Assembly (NCBI GenBank): GCA_903866255.1
Contig: CAIPMW010000019.1
Coordinates: 1 to 64,000 of the forward strand
DNA from: an uncultured Chlorobiaceae bacterium
Lineage (GTDB): Bacteria; Bacteroidota; Chlorobiia; Chlorobiales; Chlorobiaceae
DNA: 64,000 nucleotides
Direction of reading: 5' to 3'
The notes under the pieces: generated by a model
The model's input: the letters and a program-made list of their open reading frames with translations, nothing else
Told to the model about the DNA's origin: nothing
The model's database searches: none
Translations under genes and position numbers: made by a program
In this document: positions 8,401 through 17,653 of the stretch, in pieces
Layout: each line of letters starts with the position of its first letter
Numbering within the stretch: the stretch's first letter is position 1

Positions 8401-8718
8401 TGGTAACTTCAGCCCTGATAGATCATCGATGGAGCTCTATGTGCTGATCGTGGTAATCGATGGAGCTCGATGAGCTGATCGTGGTAATCGATGGAGCTGC
8501 ATAAGCAGTTCGTGATCATCGATGGGCTTCACCCGTCGTTGGCATATTTCGCCCTTTCAGGGCTTTATTATGCACGGTAACTTCAGCCCTGATAGATCAT
8601 CGATGAGCTCTATGAGCTGATCGTGGTAATCGATGGAGCTGCATAAGCACTTCGTGATCATCGATGGGCTTCACCCGTCGTTGGCATATTTCGCCCTTTC
8701 AGGGCTTTATTATACATG
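8401..8718. repeat. Two-unit long repeat (175 and ~142 bp) with internal subrepeats
   Basis: Two copies begin at about 8401 and 8576 with GGTAACTTCAGCCCTGATAG. Each ends with the hairpin pair around CGATGGGCTTCACCCGTCG and GCCCTTTCAGGGC. The first copy carries an extra ~41-base internal duplication (GTGGTAATCGATGGAGCT repeated), absent from the second. A shortened related copy lies 43 kb away at 51657-51770. Confidence 0.8.
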
Positions 8719-8727
8719 GTAACTTCA

Positions 8728-8774
8728 GCCCCGAAGGGGCGTTATCAGTTAGCACAGGGTGCAGCCCTGTGCTC
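8728..8774. repeat. Single REP unit immediately downstream of cydB
   Basis: GCCCCGAAGGGGC at 8728-8740, then AGCACAGGG-TGCAG-CCCTGTGCT at 8751-8773 (9-bp stem). This is the same architecture as the array at 7227-7653, with base changes that preserve the stem. Lying 10 bases past the cydB stop, it may also stabilise or end the cydAB transcript. Confidence 0.7.
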
Positions 8775-8784
8775 TGGAGGCCCC

Positions 8785-9798
8785 TCAGTACTCCAGCTCC
8801 GAATCCCCCGTCACGCGCTGCCTGAACACCCAGTAGCTCCATCCCTGATACATGATAATAATCGGTAAAAAAACTAGGGCGACCACTGAAACAAGGCCGA
8901 GGGAGTAGGCTGATGATGAGCTGTTGTAGATGGTGAGGCTCCAGGCCGGATTGAGGCTTGAGACCAGCAAGCGCGGGTAGAGACCCATGAAGATGGTGAT
9001 GGTGGAGAAGGCAATGGCCACGGAGGTCATGGCAAATGCCCATCCGGCAGCGTTTTTTTGCAGCAGAAAGAGCACCGAGATGAGGGCCAGGACACTGAAG
9101 ACCGGAATAATGCCGGGATTGACACCGAGGTGGCGGAAGAGATCCGTTTCGATGGTGGTGTAAGCCATAAAGAGTATGCAGAGAAGTGTCGCCGGTGCCC
9201 AGAGCTTTTTGGCGAAGTTCATCGCCCTCTCCTGAAGCACACCGGTGGTTTTCAGGGTGAGAAATATGGCACCGTGAAGGGTAAAAATCAAGGTTGCCGT
9301 GATGCCGCAGAGCAGGGCATAGGGGTTGAGCAGATTCAGGAGGCCGCCGGTATAGTGCATGGAGCCATCCACCGGCACCCCCCGGATGAAATTGGCCAGG
9401 GCGATGCCCCAGAGAAGCGCAGGCACAACGCTTCCCCCGAAGATGCTCCAGTCCCAGAAGCTTCGCCATGCCGGGTTGTCGCGCTTGCTGCGAAACTCGA
9501 AGGCAACACCACGGAAAATCAGGGCGACAAGCATCATCAGTACTGGCAGATAAAGGGCACTGAAGAGGGTGGCATACCAGTCCGGAAATGCCGCGAACAT
9601 CCCGCTGGTGGCGGTAATCAGCCACACCTCATTGCCATCCCAGAAGGGGCCGATGGTGTTGATGATGGTGCGTCGCTGACGATCATCACGGCTTATGAAG
9701 GGGAGCAGGATACCTACGCCGAAGTCGAACCCTTCGAGCACAAAAAAGCCGATAAAAAGAAAGGTGATGATGATAAACCAGAGTGTTTGCAAATCCAT
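8785..9798 (-). CDS. cydB: Cytochrome bd ubiquinol/menaquinol oxidase subunit II CydB
   Basis: A 337-residue membrane protein with about eight to nine hydrophobic spans. It opens MDLQTLWFIIITFLFIGFF and then LEGFDFGVGIL, the family signature, followed by GPFWDGNEVWLIT. It forms the structural partner of CydA in the bd quinol oxidase, which reduces oxygen without proton pumping and tolerates sulfide and low oxygen. It starts 37 bases after cydA ends. REP-like sequences begin directly after its stop. Confidence 0.95.
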   Translation of the reverse strand: MDLQTLWFIIITFLFIGFFVLEGFDFGVGILLPFISRDDRQRRTIINTIGPFWDGNEVWLITATSGMFAAFPDWYATLFSALYLPVLMMLVALIFRGVAFEFRSKRDNPAWRSFWDWSIFGGSVVPALLWGIALANFIRGVPVDGSMHYTGGLLNLLNPYALLCGITATLIFTLHGAIFLTLKTTGVLQERAMNFAKKLWAPATLLCILFMAYTTIETDLFRHLGVNPGIIPVFSVLALISVLFLLQKNAAGWAFAMTSVAIAFSTITIFMGLYPRLLVSSLNPAWSLTIYNSSSSAYSLGLVSVVALVFLPIIIMYQGWSYWVFRQRVTGDSELEY

Positions 9799-9835
9799 TG
9801 CTCATCGTTTTTTCAGGTTATTCAGGGGCTACACG

Positions 9836-11191
9836 TTATTCCCCACTCTCAATGCCAGCCACCGCATACTTTTTCATCAGCAGAAAGTCAGTGACGGCAA
9901 GCGCGGCATAGAGCATGACAAAGACTGCAAGAGAGATCATCATCTCGCCACGGCTCACCACCGATACCGGTGAAAGACCGTTTTCCGTTTTCAGCAGCCC
10001 AAAGACCAGCCAGGGCTGACGACCCATCTCCGCAAGAAGCCACCCCGATGAGTTGGCAAGCCAGGGGAGCAGTATCGACCAGAAGAGCAGGGCACCCGTC
10101 ACTGGCGAAAAAGTGTAGCTCTCTCTGATCACCTTGTAGAGAGCGAGTAGCGCGATGAGGAGCATCAGTGTGCCCGCTCCCGCCATAACCCTGAAGCTCC
10201 AGTATGAGGTGACAATAGAGGGCATGTAGTTGCCGGGACCGTATTGCACTTCATACTCTTTTTGCAGGTTTTTGATGCCTCTCACCTCACCCTCAAAGGA
10301 GTTGTAGGCAAGAAAGGAGAGCAGTTTTGGCACCCGTATCGAAAAAACATCTTTCAGCCCCTCTTCATCACCTATAGTGAAGAGAGAGAAGCTTGCCGGA
10401 TTTTCGCTCTCCCAGAGCGCCTCTGCCGCAGCAACTTTCATCGGCTGGGTTTTAAGCAGATGCTGCATCTGGGAGTGGCCGGCAAGAATCACTACAACTG
10501 TCCCGATAAAGGCAAAGATGGCCCCAAACTTCAGCGATGTTTCATACCCGTTTCGGTTAGTGCCCTTTCTCATCAGGTGCCAGGCGCTGATGCCGATTAC
10601 AAAAAATCCGGCAGTGACAATGCCACCAGCCAGCACATGGGGGAACTGTTGCCAGACGTGGGGATTGAAGATGAGCGCCATAATATCCACCAGCTCAGGC
10701 CGTGAAGCTCCTGCGGCCATGGTGTAGCCGGTTGGTGACTGCATAAAGGAGTTGGCGACCAGAATCCAGAAGGCCGACATGGTTGAGCCAAAGGCGACAA
10801 TCCAGATTGATGCGGCATGGAGCGTCTTGGGAAGCCTCTCCCACCCGAAGATCCAGATCCCGAGAAAGGTCGATTCTACAAAAAAGGCAAGCAGTGTCTC
10901 AATGGCCAGCGGGACACCAAAAATATCGCCGACAAACCGGGCATACTCCGACCAGCTCATCCCGAACTGGAACTCCATCACAATGCCGGTGACCACCCCG
11001 ACGGCAAAGTTGATCAGGAAAAGATGGCCCCAGAATTTCGTCAGTTGCTTGTACTTCTCCTTGCCGGTTTTCACATAAGCGGTCTCAAGAATTGCCGTAA
11101 AGATGGAGAGACCAAGCGTCAGTGGTATAAAGAAGAAGTGGAAGATAGAGGTGAAGGCAAACTGCGCTCGCGCAAGAAAAAGGGTATCCAT
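9836..11191 (-). CDS. cydA: Cytochrome bd oxidase subunit I CydA
   Basis: A 451-residue haem-bearing subunit. The N-terminal segment LARAQFAFTSIFHFFF contains His18, expected to ligate haem b595, and GRQPW in EMGRQPWLV is the conserved motif near the quinol-binding loop. The protein is about 70 residues shorter than the Escherichia coli protein, consistent with the short Q-loop subfamily. It is the first gene of a two-gene operon with cydB. The upstream block at 11236-11262 matches the ccoN upstream region. Confidence 0.96.
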   Translation of the reverse strand: MDTLFLARAQFAFTSIFHFFFIPLTLGLSIFTAILETAYVKTGKEKYKQLTKFWGHLFLINFAVGVVTGIVMEFQFGMSWSEYARFVGDIFGVPLAIETLLAFFVESTFLGIWIFGWERLPKTLHAASIWIVAFGSTMSAFWILVANSFMQSPTGYTMAAGASRPELVDIMALIFNPHVWQQFPHVLAGGIVTAGFFVIGISAWHLMRKGTNRNGYETSLKFGAIFAFIGTVVVILAGHSQMQHLLKTQPMKVAAAEALWESENPASFSLFTIGDEEGLKDVFSIRVPKLLSFLAYNSFEGEVRGIKNLQKEYEVQYGPGNYMPSIVTSYWSFRVMAGAGTLMLLIALLALYKVIRESYTFSPVTGALLFWSILLPWLANSSGWLLAEMGRQPWLVFGLLKTENGLSPVSVVSRGEMMISLAVFVMLYAALAVTDFLLMKKYAVAGIESGE

Positions 11192-11235
11192 AAATCGCTG
11201 TTCTATTCCATCCTGATCGTTCTCTGAAAATAAGG

Positions 11236-11262
11236 GGAATGTAAGGAGAATTATGGAAAGTT
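11236..11262 (-). promoter_or_regulatory. Element upstream of cydA shared with ccoN
   Basis: Plus-strand sequence begins GGAATGTAA and contains TATGGAA. It is 21/23 identical over its core to 7196-7218 and sits 45 bases before the cydA ATG. Recurrence before both terminal-oxidase operons suggests a shared promoter or regulator site. Confidence 0.5.
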
Positions 11263-11268
11263 GTCAGT

Positions 11269-11395
11269 CTGAACCGTGATTCGCCTGATTTTCATGATTT
11301 CTTGATTGGTCAAGCCTGATTCGTAATTCTCAGTACAGGAGTAATGAGCCAGGAAAATCATGCTCATCATATAATCAAGTGAATCAAGGTTCAAG
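11269..11395. repeat. MITE-like element, copy 1
   Basis: About 127 bases bounded by imperfect terminal inverted repeats: CTGAACCGTGATTC at the left, and the complement of CTTGAACCTTGATTC at the right. The interior is rich in CTGATT and TGATT motifs and has no open frame. A second copy lies at 30733-30846. It occupies the gap between cydA and mtnA. Confidence 0.7.
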
Positions 11396-11397
11396 AC

Positions 11398-11431
11398 AAC
11401 GCTCACCATCCTTCAGTTGACGGTGAGCGTT
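11398..11431 (-). terminator. Hairpin after mtnA
   Basis: AACGCTCACC and GGTGAGCGTT form a 10-bp perfect stem around a 14-base loop, 24 bases beyond the mtnA stop on the minus strand. There is only a weak T-rich tail, so termination may be partial or the hairpin may mainly protect the transcript end. Confidence 0.6.
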
Positions 11432-11454
11432 TGAACATTCAGAACAAGCCCCAC

Positions 11455-12519
11455 TTACTCCACCATCAAAGCAGCAAGCCCCTCGACATAGTTGCCGACG
11501 ACCGCCTTCTTATCCGTGATGATACCGCGCAAAAATTGGGCGGGTGTCACGTCAAAAGCGTAGTTGAGTACTGGCGTGTTTGGCGAGGCAACCTGGGTGC
11601 CGAAGATGGTGCGCAGCTCGTCGGCGTTGCGCTCTTCAATCGGGATGTAGCTGCCATCGGGAATGGTGATATCGATGGTTGAGACCGGCGCGGCGATGTA
11701 GAACGGCAGCTTGTGGTGGTACGCGCTGATGGCATGGGCGCAGGTGCCGATTTTGTTGGCGGTGTCGCCGTTGGCGGCAATGCGGTCGGCGCCGACAATA
11801 CCGAAATCAATCATCCCTCTTTGCATCAGGAAAGCCGATGAGGAGTCGGAGATGGAGACAAACGGGATGCCATCATGCTGAAGCTCCCAGGCGGTGAGGC
11901 GCAGCCCCTGCAGCAGTGGACGGCTTTCGGCGGTGATGACGCGCTCAATCAGCCCCTCCTGCCAGGCCAGCCGGATAACGCCCAGTGCTGAGCCGGTGCC
12001 GCAGCAGGCGAGCGTTCCGGTGTTGCAGTGGGTCAGCACGTTGAGCTTGCGGGTTTTCAGGATGTGGGCAAGGTCAATCTTGATCTGATCGACACCGTGG
12101 CGCGACATGAGATCGCAATTGGCGATTTCGTCAGCGTGGATTTTAAGCGCCGCCTCATTCATTTTGGCAAAGAGTGCCTCGATGCTGTCGGCCTCAAAGT
12201 TTTCAGCATAGACCTTTTTCAGGCGTGCTGCTGCAAAAAAGAGGTTGACTGCGGTCGGGCGCGACGCTTCAACTTCAGCCACAAGTGACTTAAAAAAGGG
12301 GGGAAACTCCTCTTTCGTTCCCTTGAAGCTGTTGATGCCGAGAATAATGGTGTAGGCAGCGGCCACCCCAATCAGCGGAGCACCACGCACAGCAAGCGTC
12401 TTGATGGCCTCAATGGCCTCCTTGTACTCTTTTGTGGCAACATAATTTTCCTTGAGCGGCAGATAACGCTGGTCGAGGTAGTGAAGGGTGTTCTCTTTGA
12501 ACGATATGGCATCTATCAT
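11455..12519 (-). CDS. mtnA: Methylthioribose-1-phosphate isomerase MtnA
   Basis: A 354-residue aldose-ketose isomerase related to eIF2B, converting 5-methylthioribose 1-phosphate to methylthioribulose 1-phosphate in methylthioadenosine salvage. Visible motifs are AVRGAPLIGVAAAY near the N terminus, THCNTGTLACCGTGSALG with the catalytic cysteine region, and GADRIAANGDTANKIGT with the catalytic aspartate. It lies 15 bases after a nucleoside phosphorylase that could supply its substrate. The other genes of the pathway are not in the window. Confidence 0.93.
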   Translation of the reverse strand: MIDAISFKENTLHYLDQRYLPLKENYVATKEYKEAIEAIKTLAVRGAPLIGVAAAYTIILGINSFKGTKEEFPPFFKSLVAEVEASRPTAVNLFFAAARLKKVYAENFEADSIEALFAKMNEAALKIHADEIANCDLMSRHGVDQIKIDLAHILKTRKLNVLTHCNTGTLACCGTGSALGVIRLAWQEGLIERVITAESRPLLQGLRLTAWELQHDGIPFVSISDSSSAFLMQRGMIDFGIVGADRIAANGDTANKIGTCAHAISAYHHKLPFYIAAPVSTIDITIPDGSYIPIEERNADELRTIFGTQVASPNTPVLNYAFDVTPAQFLRGIITDKKAVVGNYVEGLAALMVE

Positions 12520-12534
12520 ACTCTATCAGAAGGT

Positions 12535-13356
12535 TTAAAGGTTGGCGACAATTGATTTGAAAATAGAGGTCATTTTTGGCTCGGCATGGCCGGAGACCTC
12601 AATGATCTCTTCGATGCTGACCGATTTGAGGCAGTCGGGGAAGCACTCGTCGGTGATGATGGACATGCCGAAGACTTCGGTTCCCTGATGCACGGCGGCA
12701 ATCACCTCCGGCACGGTTGACATGCCGACCACGTCGGCACCAAGGATGCGCAACATGCGGTACTCTGCGCGGGTTTCGAGACAGGGGCCGGAGAGGGCGA
12801 CATAGACACCGCGCTGCACCTTGATTCTGTGGTCGAGCGCAACCCTTTCAGCAAGTTCAAGAATGCGGGGAGAGTAAGGGGCACAGAGGTCTGGAAAGCG
12901 TGAGCCGATCTCGGGATCATTTGGGCCGATCAGCGGGTTACCGCCAAGCAGGTTGATGTGGTCGTCAATCAGCATGATCTCGCCCTTTTTGTAGGCAGGG
13001 TTCAGGCCACCGCAGGCGTTGGTGATGCCGAGTGTCTTGACTCCGAGATGTTTCATGACTCGTATCGGGAAGACAATCTGGTGCATGGAGTACCCTTCAT
13101 AGAAATGGAAGCGCCCCTGCATGGCCACAACATTTTTGCCCGAGAGGGTTCCGAAAATCAGCTTTCCCTTGTGTGTCTCAACCGTGGAGACCGGAAAATT
13201 CGGGATATCATGGTAGTCGAGGGAAAACTCTATATCAATCTCCTTGACAAGGGCACCAAGGCCGGTGCCCAGCACGATTCCAACAGGGTAATCGGCGGAT
13301 GTTTTTTTTCTGATAAAGGAGACTGCCTCCTGAATTTTTGCCTGCTGTGAAATCAT
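12535..13356 (-). CDS. Purine nucleoside / methylthioadenosine phosphorylase
   Basis: A 273-residue trimeric-type purine nucleoside phosphorylase with GTGLGAL at the N terminus, GRFHFYEGYS, TNACGGLNP, SGPCLETRAEYRM and VVGMSTVPEV, all family motifs. The family cleaves purine nucleosides with phosphate. Its position directly upstream of mtnA suggests that it works on 5'-methylthioadenosine and delivers methylthioribose 1-phosphate. Sequence alone does not separate PunA from MtnP with certainty. Its ATG is followed by SQQAKIQEAVSFI, the usual N terminus. Confidence 0.85.
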   Translation of the reverse strand: MISQQAKIQEAVSFIRKKTSADYPVGIVLGTGLGALVKEIDIEFSLDYHDIPNFPVSTVETHKGKLIFGTLSGKNVVAMQGRFHFYEGYSMHQIVFPIRVMKHLGVKTLGITNACGGLNPAYKKGEIMLIDDHINLLGGNPLIGPNDPEIGSRFPDLCAPYSPRILELAERVALDHRIKVQRGVYVALSGPCLETRAEYRMLRILGADVVGMSTVPEVIAAVHQGTEVFGMSIITDECFPDCLKSVSIEEIIEVSGHAEPKMTSIFKSIVANL

Positions 13357-13411
13357 GATTTGGTTGTTTTACAGTTTATTAATAAACGCGTTATAAAATC
13401 TTTTTTATTCC

Positions 13412-13487
13412 ATTCCCCACCGCTTGTGGTGACGTTTGTCAAGCTTCTTCTAAACCCCGATTCTCCGAAGTTTCGGCGGGGAACCTG
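13412..13487. repeat. Dispersed two-hairpin repeat, copy 1
   Basis: It begins ATTCCCCACCGCTTGTGGTG, then TTTGTCAAGCTT, then a second GC-rich hairpin ending CGGCGGGGAACCTG. The first 44 bases are nearly identical to 63535-63578, and both copies carry two CCGCTTGCGG-type stems. It sits between the nucleoside phosphorylase and the YggS-family gene. Confidence 0.75.
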
Positions 13488-13507
13488 ATATTGTGATCAG
13501 CCCCATC

Positions 13508-14197
13508 TCAGCGCCAGCCAAAAATTGCCGACCCGACGCGGATCATGGTTGCCCCTTCATGAATGGCATCCTCAAAATCGCCGCTCATGCCCATCGAAAG
13601 TTCGGTAAGCTTCGAGGGGTCAGGGGCAATCTCCCGAAGCGACTCCAGCAGTGTACGCAGTTGGCGAAACTCTTGCCTTGCCGCCACCCGGTCATAAGAG
13701 GCGATGGTCATCAGCCCGCGAAGAGTAATGTTCGGAAGATGAAAGAGCGCGTCAGCCTCCATCAGGAGATCGTCCGATGATAAACCGTATTTGGAGGTTT
13801 CGCCTGAGGTGTTGACCTCAAGCAGATAATCGACAAAAAGGTTGTGCTGAACCGCCCGTTTTGAAAGCTCCTCTGCCGTGGAAAGCTTGTCAATCCCGTG
13901 AACAAGGCTCACCTTGCCGATAATCGAGCGCACCTTGTTGGATTGCAGGTGGCCGATAAAGTGCCACTCAATCGGGCACTCGTCAAGCTGGGGATCTTCA
14001 TACTTGTCGAGAAACTCCTGCACGTAACTCTCTCCAAACTCAATCTGCCCGGCATCGAAGGCTTCACGGACAAGCTCTGCCGATTTGGTTTTGGAAACAG
14101 CAATCAGGCGCACCGTGGCGGGATTCCGTCCCGCCTCAATGCACGCGCTGTTTATCTGTTTCCGAATTGCCTCAATATTGGATGCAATGCTCTCCAT
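13508..14197 (-). CDS. PLP homeostasis protein, YggS/PLPBP family
   Basis: A 229-residue single-domain alanine-racemase-fold protein that binds pyridoxal 5'-phosphate and buffers the vitamin B6 pool. LIAVSKTKS places the PLP lysine at Lys36, GESYVQEFLDKY is the next conserved segment, and LSMGMSGDFEDAI with RVGSAIFG closes the phosphate-binding site. Length is normal. It is followed 10 bases upstream by the cyclophilin gene on the same strand. Confidence 0.92.
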   Translation of the reverse strand: MESIASNIEAIRKQINSACIEAGRNPATVRLIAVSKTKSAELVREAFDAGQIEFGESYVQEFLDKYEDPQLDECPIEWHFIGHLQSNKVRSIIGKVSLVHGIDKLSTAEELSKRAVQHNLFVDYLLEVNTSGETSKYGLSSDDLLMEADALFHLPNITLRGLMTIASYDRVAARQEFRQLRTLLESLREIAPDPSKLTELSMGMSGDFEDAIHEGATMIRVGSAIFGWR

Positions 14198-14207
14198 GGT
14201 TTGGCAA

Positions 14208-14699
14208 TCAGGGCTTTACGACTGGAACAATGGTCTCAATGGTGACAGGCGCTATCGGGTTGTCGTTGGGGTCAGTCTTGACAGCGGCAATTTTTTCAAC
14301 CACATCCATACCGTCATCAACCATTCCAAAGACGGTGTACTGCCCGTCAAGAAAGTCATTGTCCTTGTGGTTGATATAGAACTGGCTGCCCGAAGAGGCT
14401 CTCTGCGGGTTGTTGTCGCGTGCTGCTGCAAGTGTTCCCTTTTTGTTCGGGTGCTTGATCTCTGCCGGAACTCTTGTAGAGGGTCCGCCTGTACCATGAA
14501 GGGCTCGTTTTTCGTCAAACCTTGAGAGAGGGTCGCCAGTCTGGATCATAAAGTCCTGTATCACCCGGTGAAAGCGGATGCCGTCGTAGTAGTTCTCGCC
14601 GGTAAGCTTGACAAAGTTATCGCGGTGCTGCGGGGTGTCGTCATAGAGGCTGATGGTAATGTCGCCAAGGTTTGTCTTGATAAGAAACTGTTCAGGCAT
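14208..14699 (-). CDS. Cyclophilin-type peptidyl-prolyl isomerase
   Basis: A 163-residue cyclophilin without a signal peptide, so probably cytoplasmic. FHRVIQDFMIQTGDP, SSGSQFYIN and FGMVDDGMDVVEKI are family landmarks containing the catalytic arginine, the Gln-Phe pair and the C-terminal loop. It catalyses cis-trans isomerisation of prolyl bonds during folding. It lies 29 bases downstream of a membrane TPR gene on the same strand. Confidence 0.93.
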   Translation of the reverse strand: MPEQFLIKTNLGDITISLYDDTPQHRDNFVKLTGENYYDGIRFHRVIQDFMIQTGDPLSRFDEKRALHGTGGPSTRVPAEIKHPNKKGTLAAARDNNPQRASSGSQFYINHKDNDFLDGQYTVFGMVDDGMDVVEKIAAVKTDPNDNPIAPVTIETIVPVVKP

Positions 14700-14728
14700 G
14701 GGTATAGAAATAGTTGTGATTATAAGTA

Positions 14729-15394
14729 TTACAGATTACCGGAAATTTGCCAGAGTGAGCGCTGTGCAACTGCGGCCCCGGTGGAGCCGGGATAGTCAGC
14801 GATGATTTTGGTATAGAGTTCGGATGCTTTTGCAAGCTGCTTTGACTCCTGAAAGCTCTTGGCGGCATTCGTGAGATATTGTGCCTTGAGTGCGCTGTTG
14901 TCAGCTTTTTTTGATGCCTCCTGATAACTTTCGGCGGCTTGCGTAAACTGGTTTTTATTGAAGTAGCAGTCTCCTGCGCCAGCCAGTGCTGCTGCCGCAA
15001 GGTCATTATTTGCAATCGATACGGATTTAAAAACACCCAGGGCACGGTCATACTCCCGGTTGGAGTAATACGCATTGGCCAGCAACAAATTGGCCATGTT
15101 GCCGCTGGGAGTGCCTGTATATTTCCCTGCATACTCTTCAGCAATTTTTTTCAGCCCCGCAACATGGCCTTTGCCGTTGATGGCCACAGTATACTCTCCT
15201 ACATCAAGCAGAGGCGCTATCCGTGAGAGTTGCAGTGCAGCCTCAAGCTCATTCGCCTTTTGCTGGCGTACCCAGAAGAAGGTGCCTGCTCCGAGAGAGA
15301 TCAGCACTACAAGGATTGCGATAAGCGCGGTTTTATATTTAATGGCATAGTAAAGAAAATTCTCTTCGGTCGATGGTTTTACGCTTTGTTCCAT
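14729..15394 (-). CDS. Membrane-anchored TPR protein (YfgM-like)
   Basis: A 221-residue protein with a short cytoplasmic start, one membrane span (about residues 26-45: TALIAILVVLISLGAGTFFW) and a region of TPR-like helical repeats, including ANAYYSNREYDRAL and GDCYFNKNQFTQAAESY. The arrangement resembles YfgM, an inner-membrane TPR protein involved in chaperone networks beyond the membrane. The gene's neighbour is a cyclophilin, which fits a folding role, but function is inference. Confidence 0.7.
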   Translation of the reverse strand: MEQSVKPSTEENFLYYAIKYKTALIAILVVLISLGAGTFFWVRQQKANELEAALQLSRIAPLLDVGEYTVAINGKGHVAGLKKIAEEYAGKYTGTPSGNMANLLLANAYYSNREYDRALGVFKSVSIANNDLAAAALAGAGDCYFNKNQFTQAAESYQEASKKADNSALKAQYLTNAAKSFQESKQLAKASELYTKIIADYPGSTGAAVAQRSLWQISGNL

Positions 15395-15507
15395 AAGGTC
15401 AATGTTGGGTTGTCAGCTTTTGTTGGCAATGGCCCTCAACCTAAGCAAGTTTGTTTGATTTTCAAAATATGAGCAGAGCATCAGCATGCCACAGGGTCGA
15501 AGAGTCT

Positions 15508-16290
15508 TTAAGGTTGCCCTGCAACAGGTAATCTGAATATGTCGGCAGCATTGTGTGCAATCCGCGTCGCAGCGTTGTCAAGTGAGATCTCTCTGATGCG
15601 GGCAATGGCCTCTGTGACTGTACGGACATAAGCAGGCTCGTTTCGCTTTCCCCTGTGAGGTACAGGAGAGAGGTAAGGTGCATCAGTCTCCGTGAGCAGA
15701 TCATCAAGTGAAACAGCTCTGATCACTTCGGGAAGCAGGGAACGTTTGTAGGTGACGGTGCCTGGAATAGAGAGCTTGAACCCTTTGCGGATACAGGCAC
15801 TGGCAATCTCAGTGTCGCCCGAAAAGCAGTGCATGACACCCCGCATGGCAGAATGGTTCTCCTCCGAAAGAATCTGCAGCATATCCGGCCAGGCATCACG
15901 GCAATGGATAACAACCGGCATATCAAGCGATCTGGCAATTCGCAGCATCTCCCGGCAGGCATCTTGCTGGGCGGATTGATTATAGTCGGGATAGTGGTAG
16001 TCGAGACCTATCTCCCCAATGGCGACAACTTTTGGCAATACCGCAAGTGTTGCCAGCTCTTCAAAGATGAGGTCGGTGACAAAATCTTTAACTTCATGAG
16101 GGTGAAAACCAACATTGGCATAGATAAAATCAAACTCGCGGGCCAGCTCAATCGATTTTTTGCTTGTTGCAATGTCAATGCCGGGGTCAATCAGCAAACT
16201 TATCCCGGCCTCTTTCAGACGTGCTATCACCTCATGTCGATCCTGGTCAAACTCAGGGAAGGAGAGATGGCAATGGGTATCAACGAACAT
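15508..16290 (-). CDS. tatD: TatD family metal-dependent DNase
   Basis: A 260-residue TIM-barrel hydrolase. FVDTHCHL gives the first metal-binding histidines, [11 protein letters not shown] the next acidic ligand, VVIHCRDAW and GVMHCFSGD further ones, and [11 protein letters not shown] the C-terminal aspartate. TatD proteins act as 3'-5' exonucleases in DNA repair or RNA processing. Its start overlaps the end of lspA by 11 bases. Confidence 0.92.
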   Translation of the reverse strand: MFVDTHCHLSFPEFDQDRHEVIARLKEAGISLLIDPGIDIATSKKSIELAREFDFIYANVGFHPHEVKDFVTDLIFEELATLAVLPKVVAIGEIGLDYHYPDYNQSAQQDACREMLRIARSLDMPVVIHCRDAWPDMLQILSEENHSAMRGVMHCFSGDTEIASACIRKGFKLSIPGTVTYKRSLLPEVIRAVSLDDLLTETDAPYLSPVPHRGKRNEPAYVRTVTEAIARIREISLDNAATRIAHNAADIFRLPVAGQP

Positions 16291-16789
16291 GGTTTGTGGC
16301 TGCCTGGCTTCCGTCAGGAAAGAGTTTGTTGTGAAAGATAATCAACAGACATGCGCCAATGGAGATGGCTGAGTCAGCAACATTAAAAATAGGCCACAGC
16401 GAGAGGTAGTAGCCGAAAAGGTGACCATTATAGAGATCAAAATAGAGAAAGTCCACCACCCGGCCCAGGGTGATCCGGTCAATCATATTGCCTATGCCTC
16501 CACCGGTGATAAGGGCAAACGGCACAAGAAAAAGCGCGGTGCGGTTTTTCGACCTGAAAACATAGGTAAGCACCAGAGCTGTAATGAGGGCCGTCAGGAG
16601 GAGGAGGATAATCGGTGGCGCAAATTCAAGGCCAAAGGCAACACCCCTGTTCTCAGCATACGTGAGCGAAAAAAGGTCAGGAATAATGGAGATACTTTGC
16701 CCTTTATCCTTCAGAAAAGCGACAGCCAGCTTTTTTGTTGCCTGATCAGCCGCAATAACCAGAAGAAAAAGGGAGAAAAACAATTTCAT
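16280..16789 (-). CDS. lspA: Lipoprotein signal peptidase LspA
   Basis: A 169-residue, four-span aspartic peptidase of the inner membrane that removes prolipoprotein signal peptides. AADQATKK near the N terminus, [20 protein letters not shown] with the first catalytic aspartate, and [11 protein letters not shown] with the second are all present. It lies 12 bases after aroE and overlaps tatD, so the three form a run on the minus strand. Confidence 0.96.
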   Translation of the reverse strand: MKLFFSLFLLVIAADQATKKLAVAFLKDKGQSISIIPDLFSLTYAENRGVAFGLEFAPPIILLLLTALITALVLTYVFRSKNRTALFLVPFALITGGGIGNMIDRITLGRVVDFLYFDLYNGHLFGYYLSLWPIFNVADSAISIGACLLIIFHNKLFPDGSQAATNHVR

Positions 16790-16801
16790 GAGTCAGATCA
16801 A

Positions 16802-17653
16802 TTATTGTTGAATCTCTTGCAGAAGCCTCTCCCGAACTGCGCTTACCGGCATGGGCATACCGGTCCAGAGGGTAAATGCCCTTTCAGCCTGGCCAATCAG
16901 CATCTCAATGCCCGATATGGTTGTGGCTCCCGCGAGTTGAGCGGCTTGCAGCAGAGGAGTATCAAGAGGGTTGTAGACCATGTCGTACACAATCTGGCCC
17001 GGGTTGAGCAGCCCTTGGTCAAGGGGAAGAGGCGAGCCATTATCTCCTCTTGTACCGAGAGGTGTGGCATTGACGATGACGCAGCAATCGCGGATCTTTT
17101 CAGGATGCTGCTGTGGGAGTATGGTGAGCGGATCGCTGTTGTCGTAACCGCACTCCTCAAGCAGGGCATGCGCTTTGTCTGTGTTGCGAACAAAAAGGAG
17201 AATCTCTTTCGGGCTGAACAATGTGCTGAATGCCTTGATTGCTGCCAATGCAGCTCCACCAGCGCCGAAAAGAGCGACGCTTTGGCCAGTTATACGTTCA
17301 CCGTACGGCAGGAGGGGTGCAGCAAAACCACCAATGTCCGTGTTGTAGCCGATGAGTCTGCCGTTGTCATTGACAATGGTGTTGACCGCCTGAATGGAGG
17401 CCGCCTCGTCAGAGAGCTCATCAAGAAAGGGTACAACGGTTTTTTTATAGGGAATGGTGACACTGAATCCTCCAATTCCAAGCGCTCTTGCTCCACGAAG
17501 GGCATCACCCACCAGTTCATGGTCGGGAATATTAAAGAGAGTGTAATGACAGTGCAGCCCAAGTTCAAGAAACGCCGCATTATGAATCATCGGAGAGTAT
17601 GAATAGTCAACTGCCCGCCCAAGAAGAGCATAAATTTTTGTGGACTTCATCAT
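16802..17653 (-). CDS. aroE: Shikimate dehydrogenase AroE
   Basis: A 283-residue NADP-dependent enzyme reducing 3-dehydroshikimate to shikimate in aromatic amino acid synthesis. The N-terminal substrate site [13 protein letters not shown], the catalytic lysine in [18 protein letters not shown], and the dinucleotide site FGAGGAALA are visible. Its ATG overlaps the stop of the TPR gene by 4 bases, so it is translationally coupled to it. Confidence 0.95.
   Translation of the reverse strand: MMKSTKIYALLGRAVDYSYSPMIHNAAFLELGLHCHYTLFNIPDHELVGDALRGARALGIGGFSVTIPYKKTVVPFLDELSDEAASIQAVNTIVNDNGRLIGYNTDIGGFAAPLLPYGERITGQSVALFGAGGAALAAIKAFSTLFSPKEILLFVRNTDKAHALLEECGYDNSDPLTILPQQHPEKIRDCCVIVNATPLGTRGDNGSPLPLDQGLLNPGQIVYDMVYNPLDTPLLQAAQLAGATTISGIEMLIGQAERAFTLWTGMPMPVSAVRERLLQEIQQ

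Noticed and set aside
16421-17602. A 393-codon open frame on the plus strand
   Set aside because: It is antisense to lspA and aroE, which have clear motifs and normal lengths. The translation has no recognisable domain.
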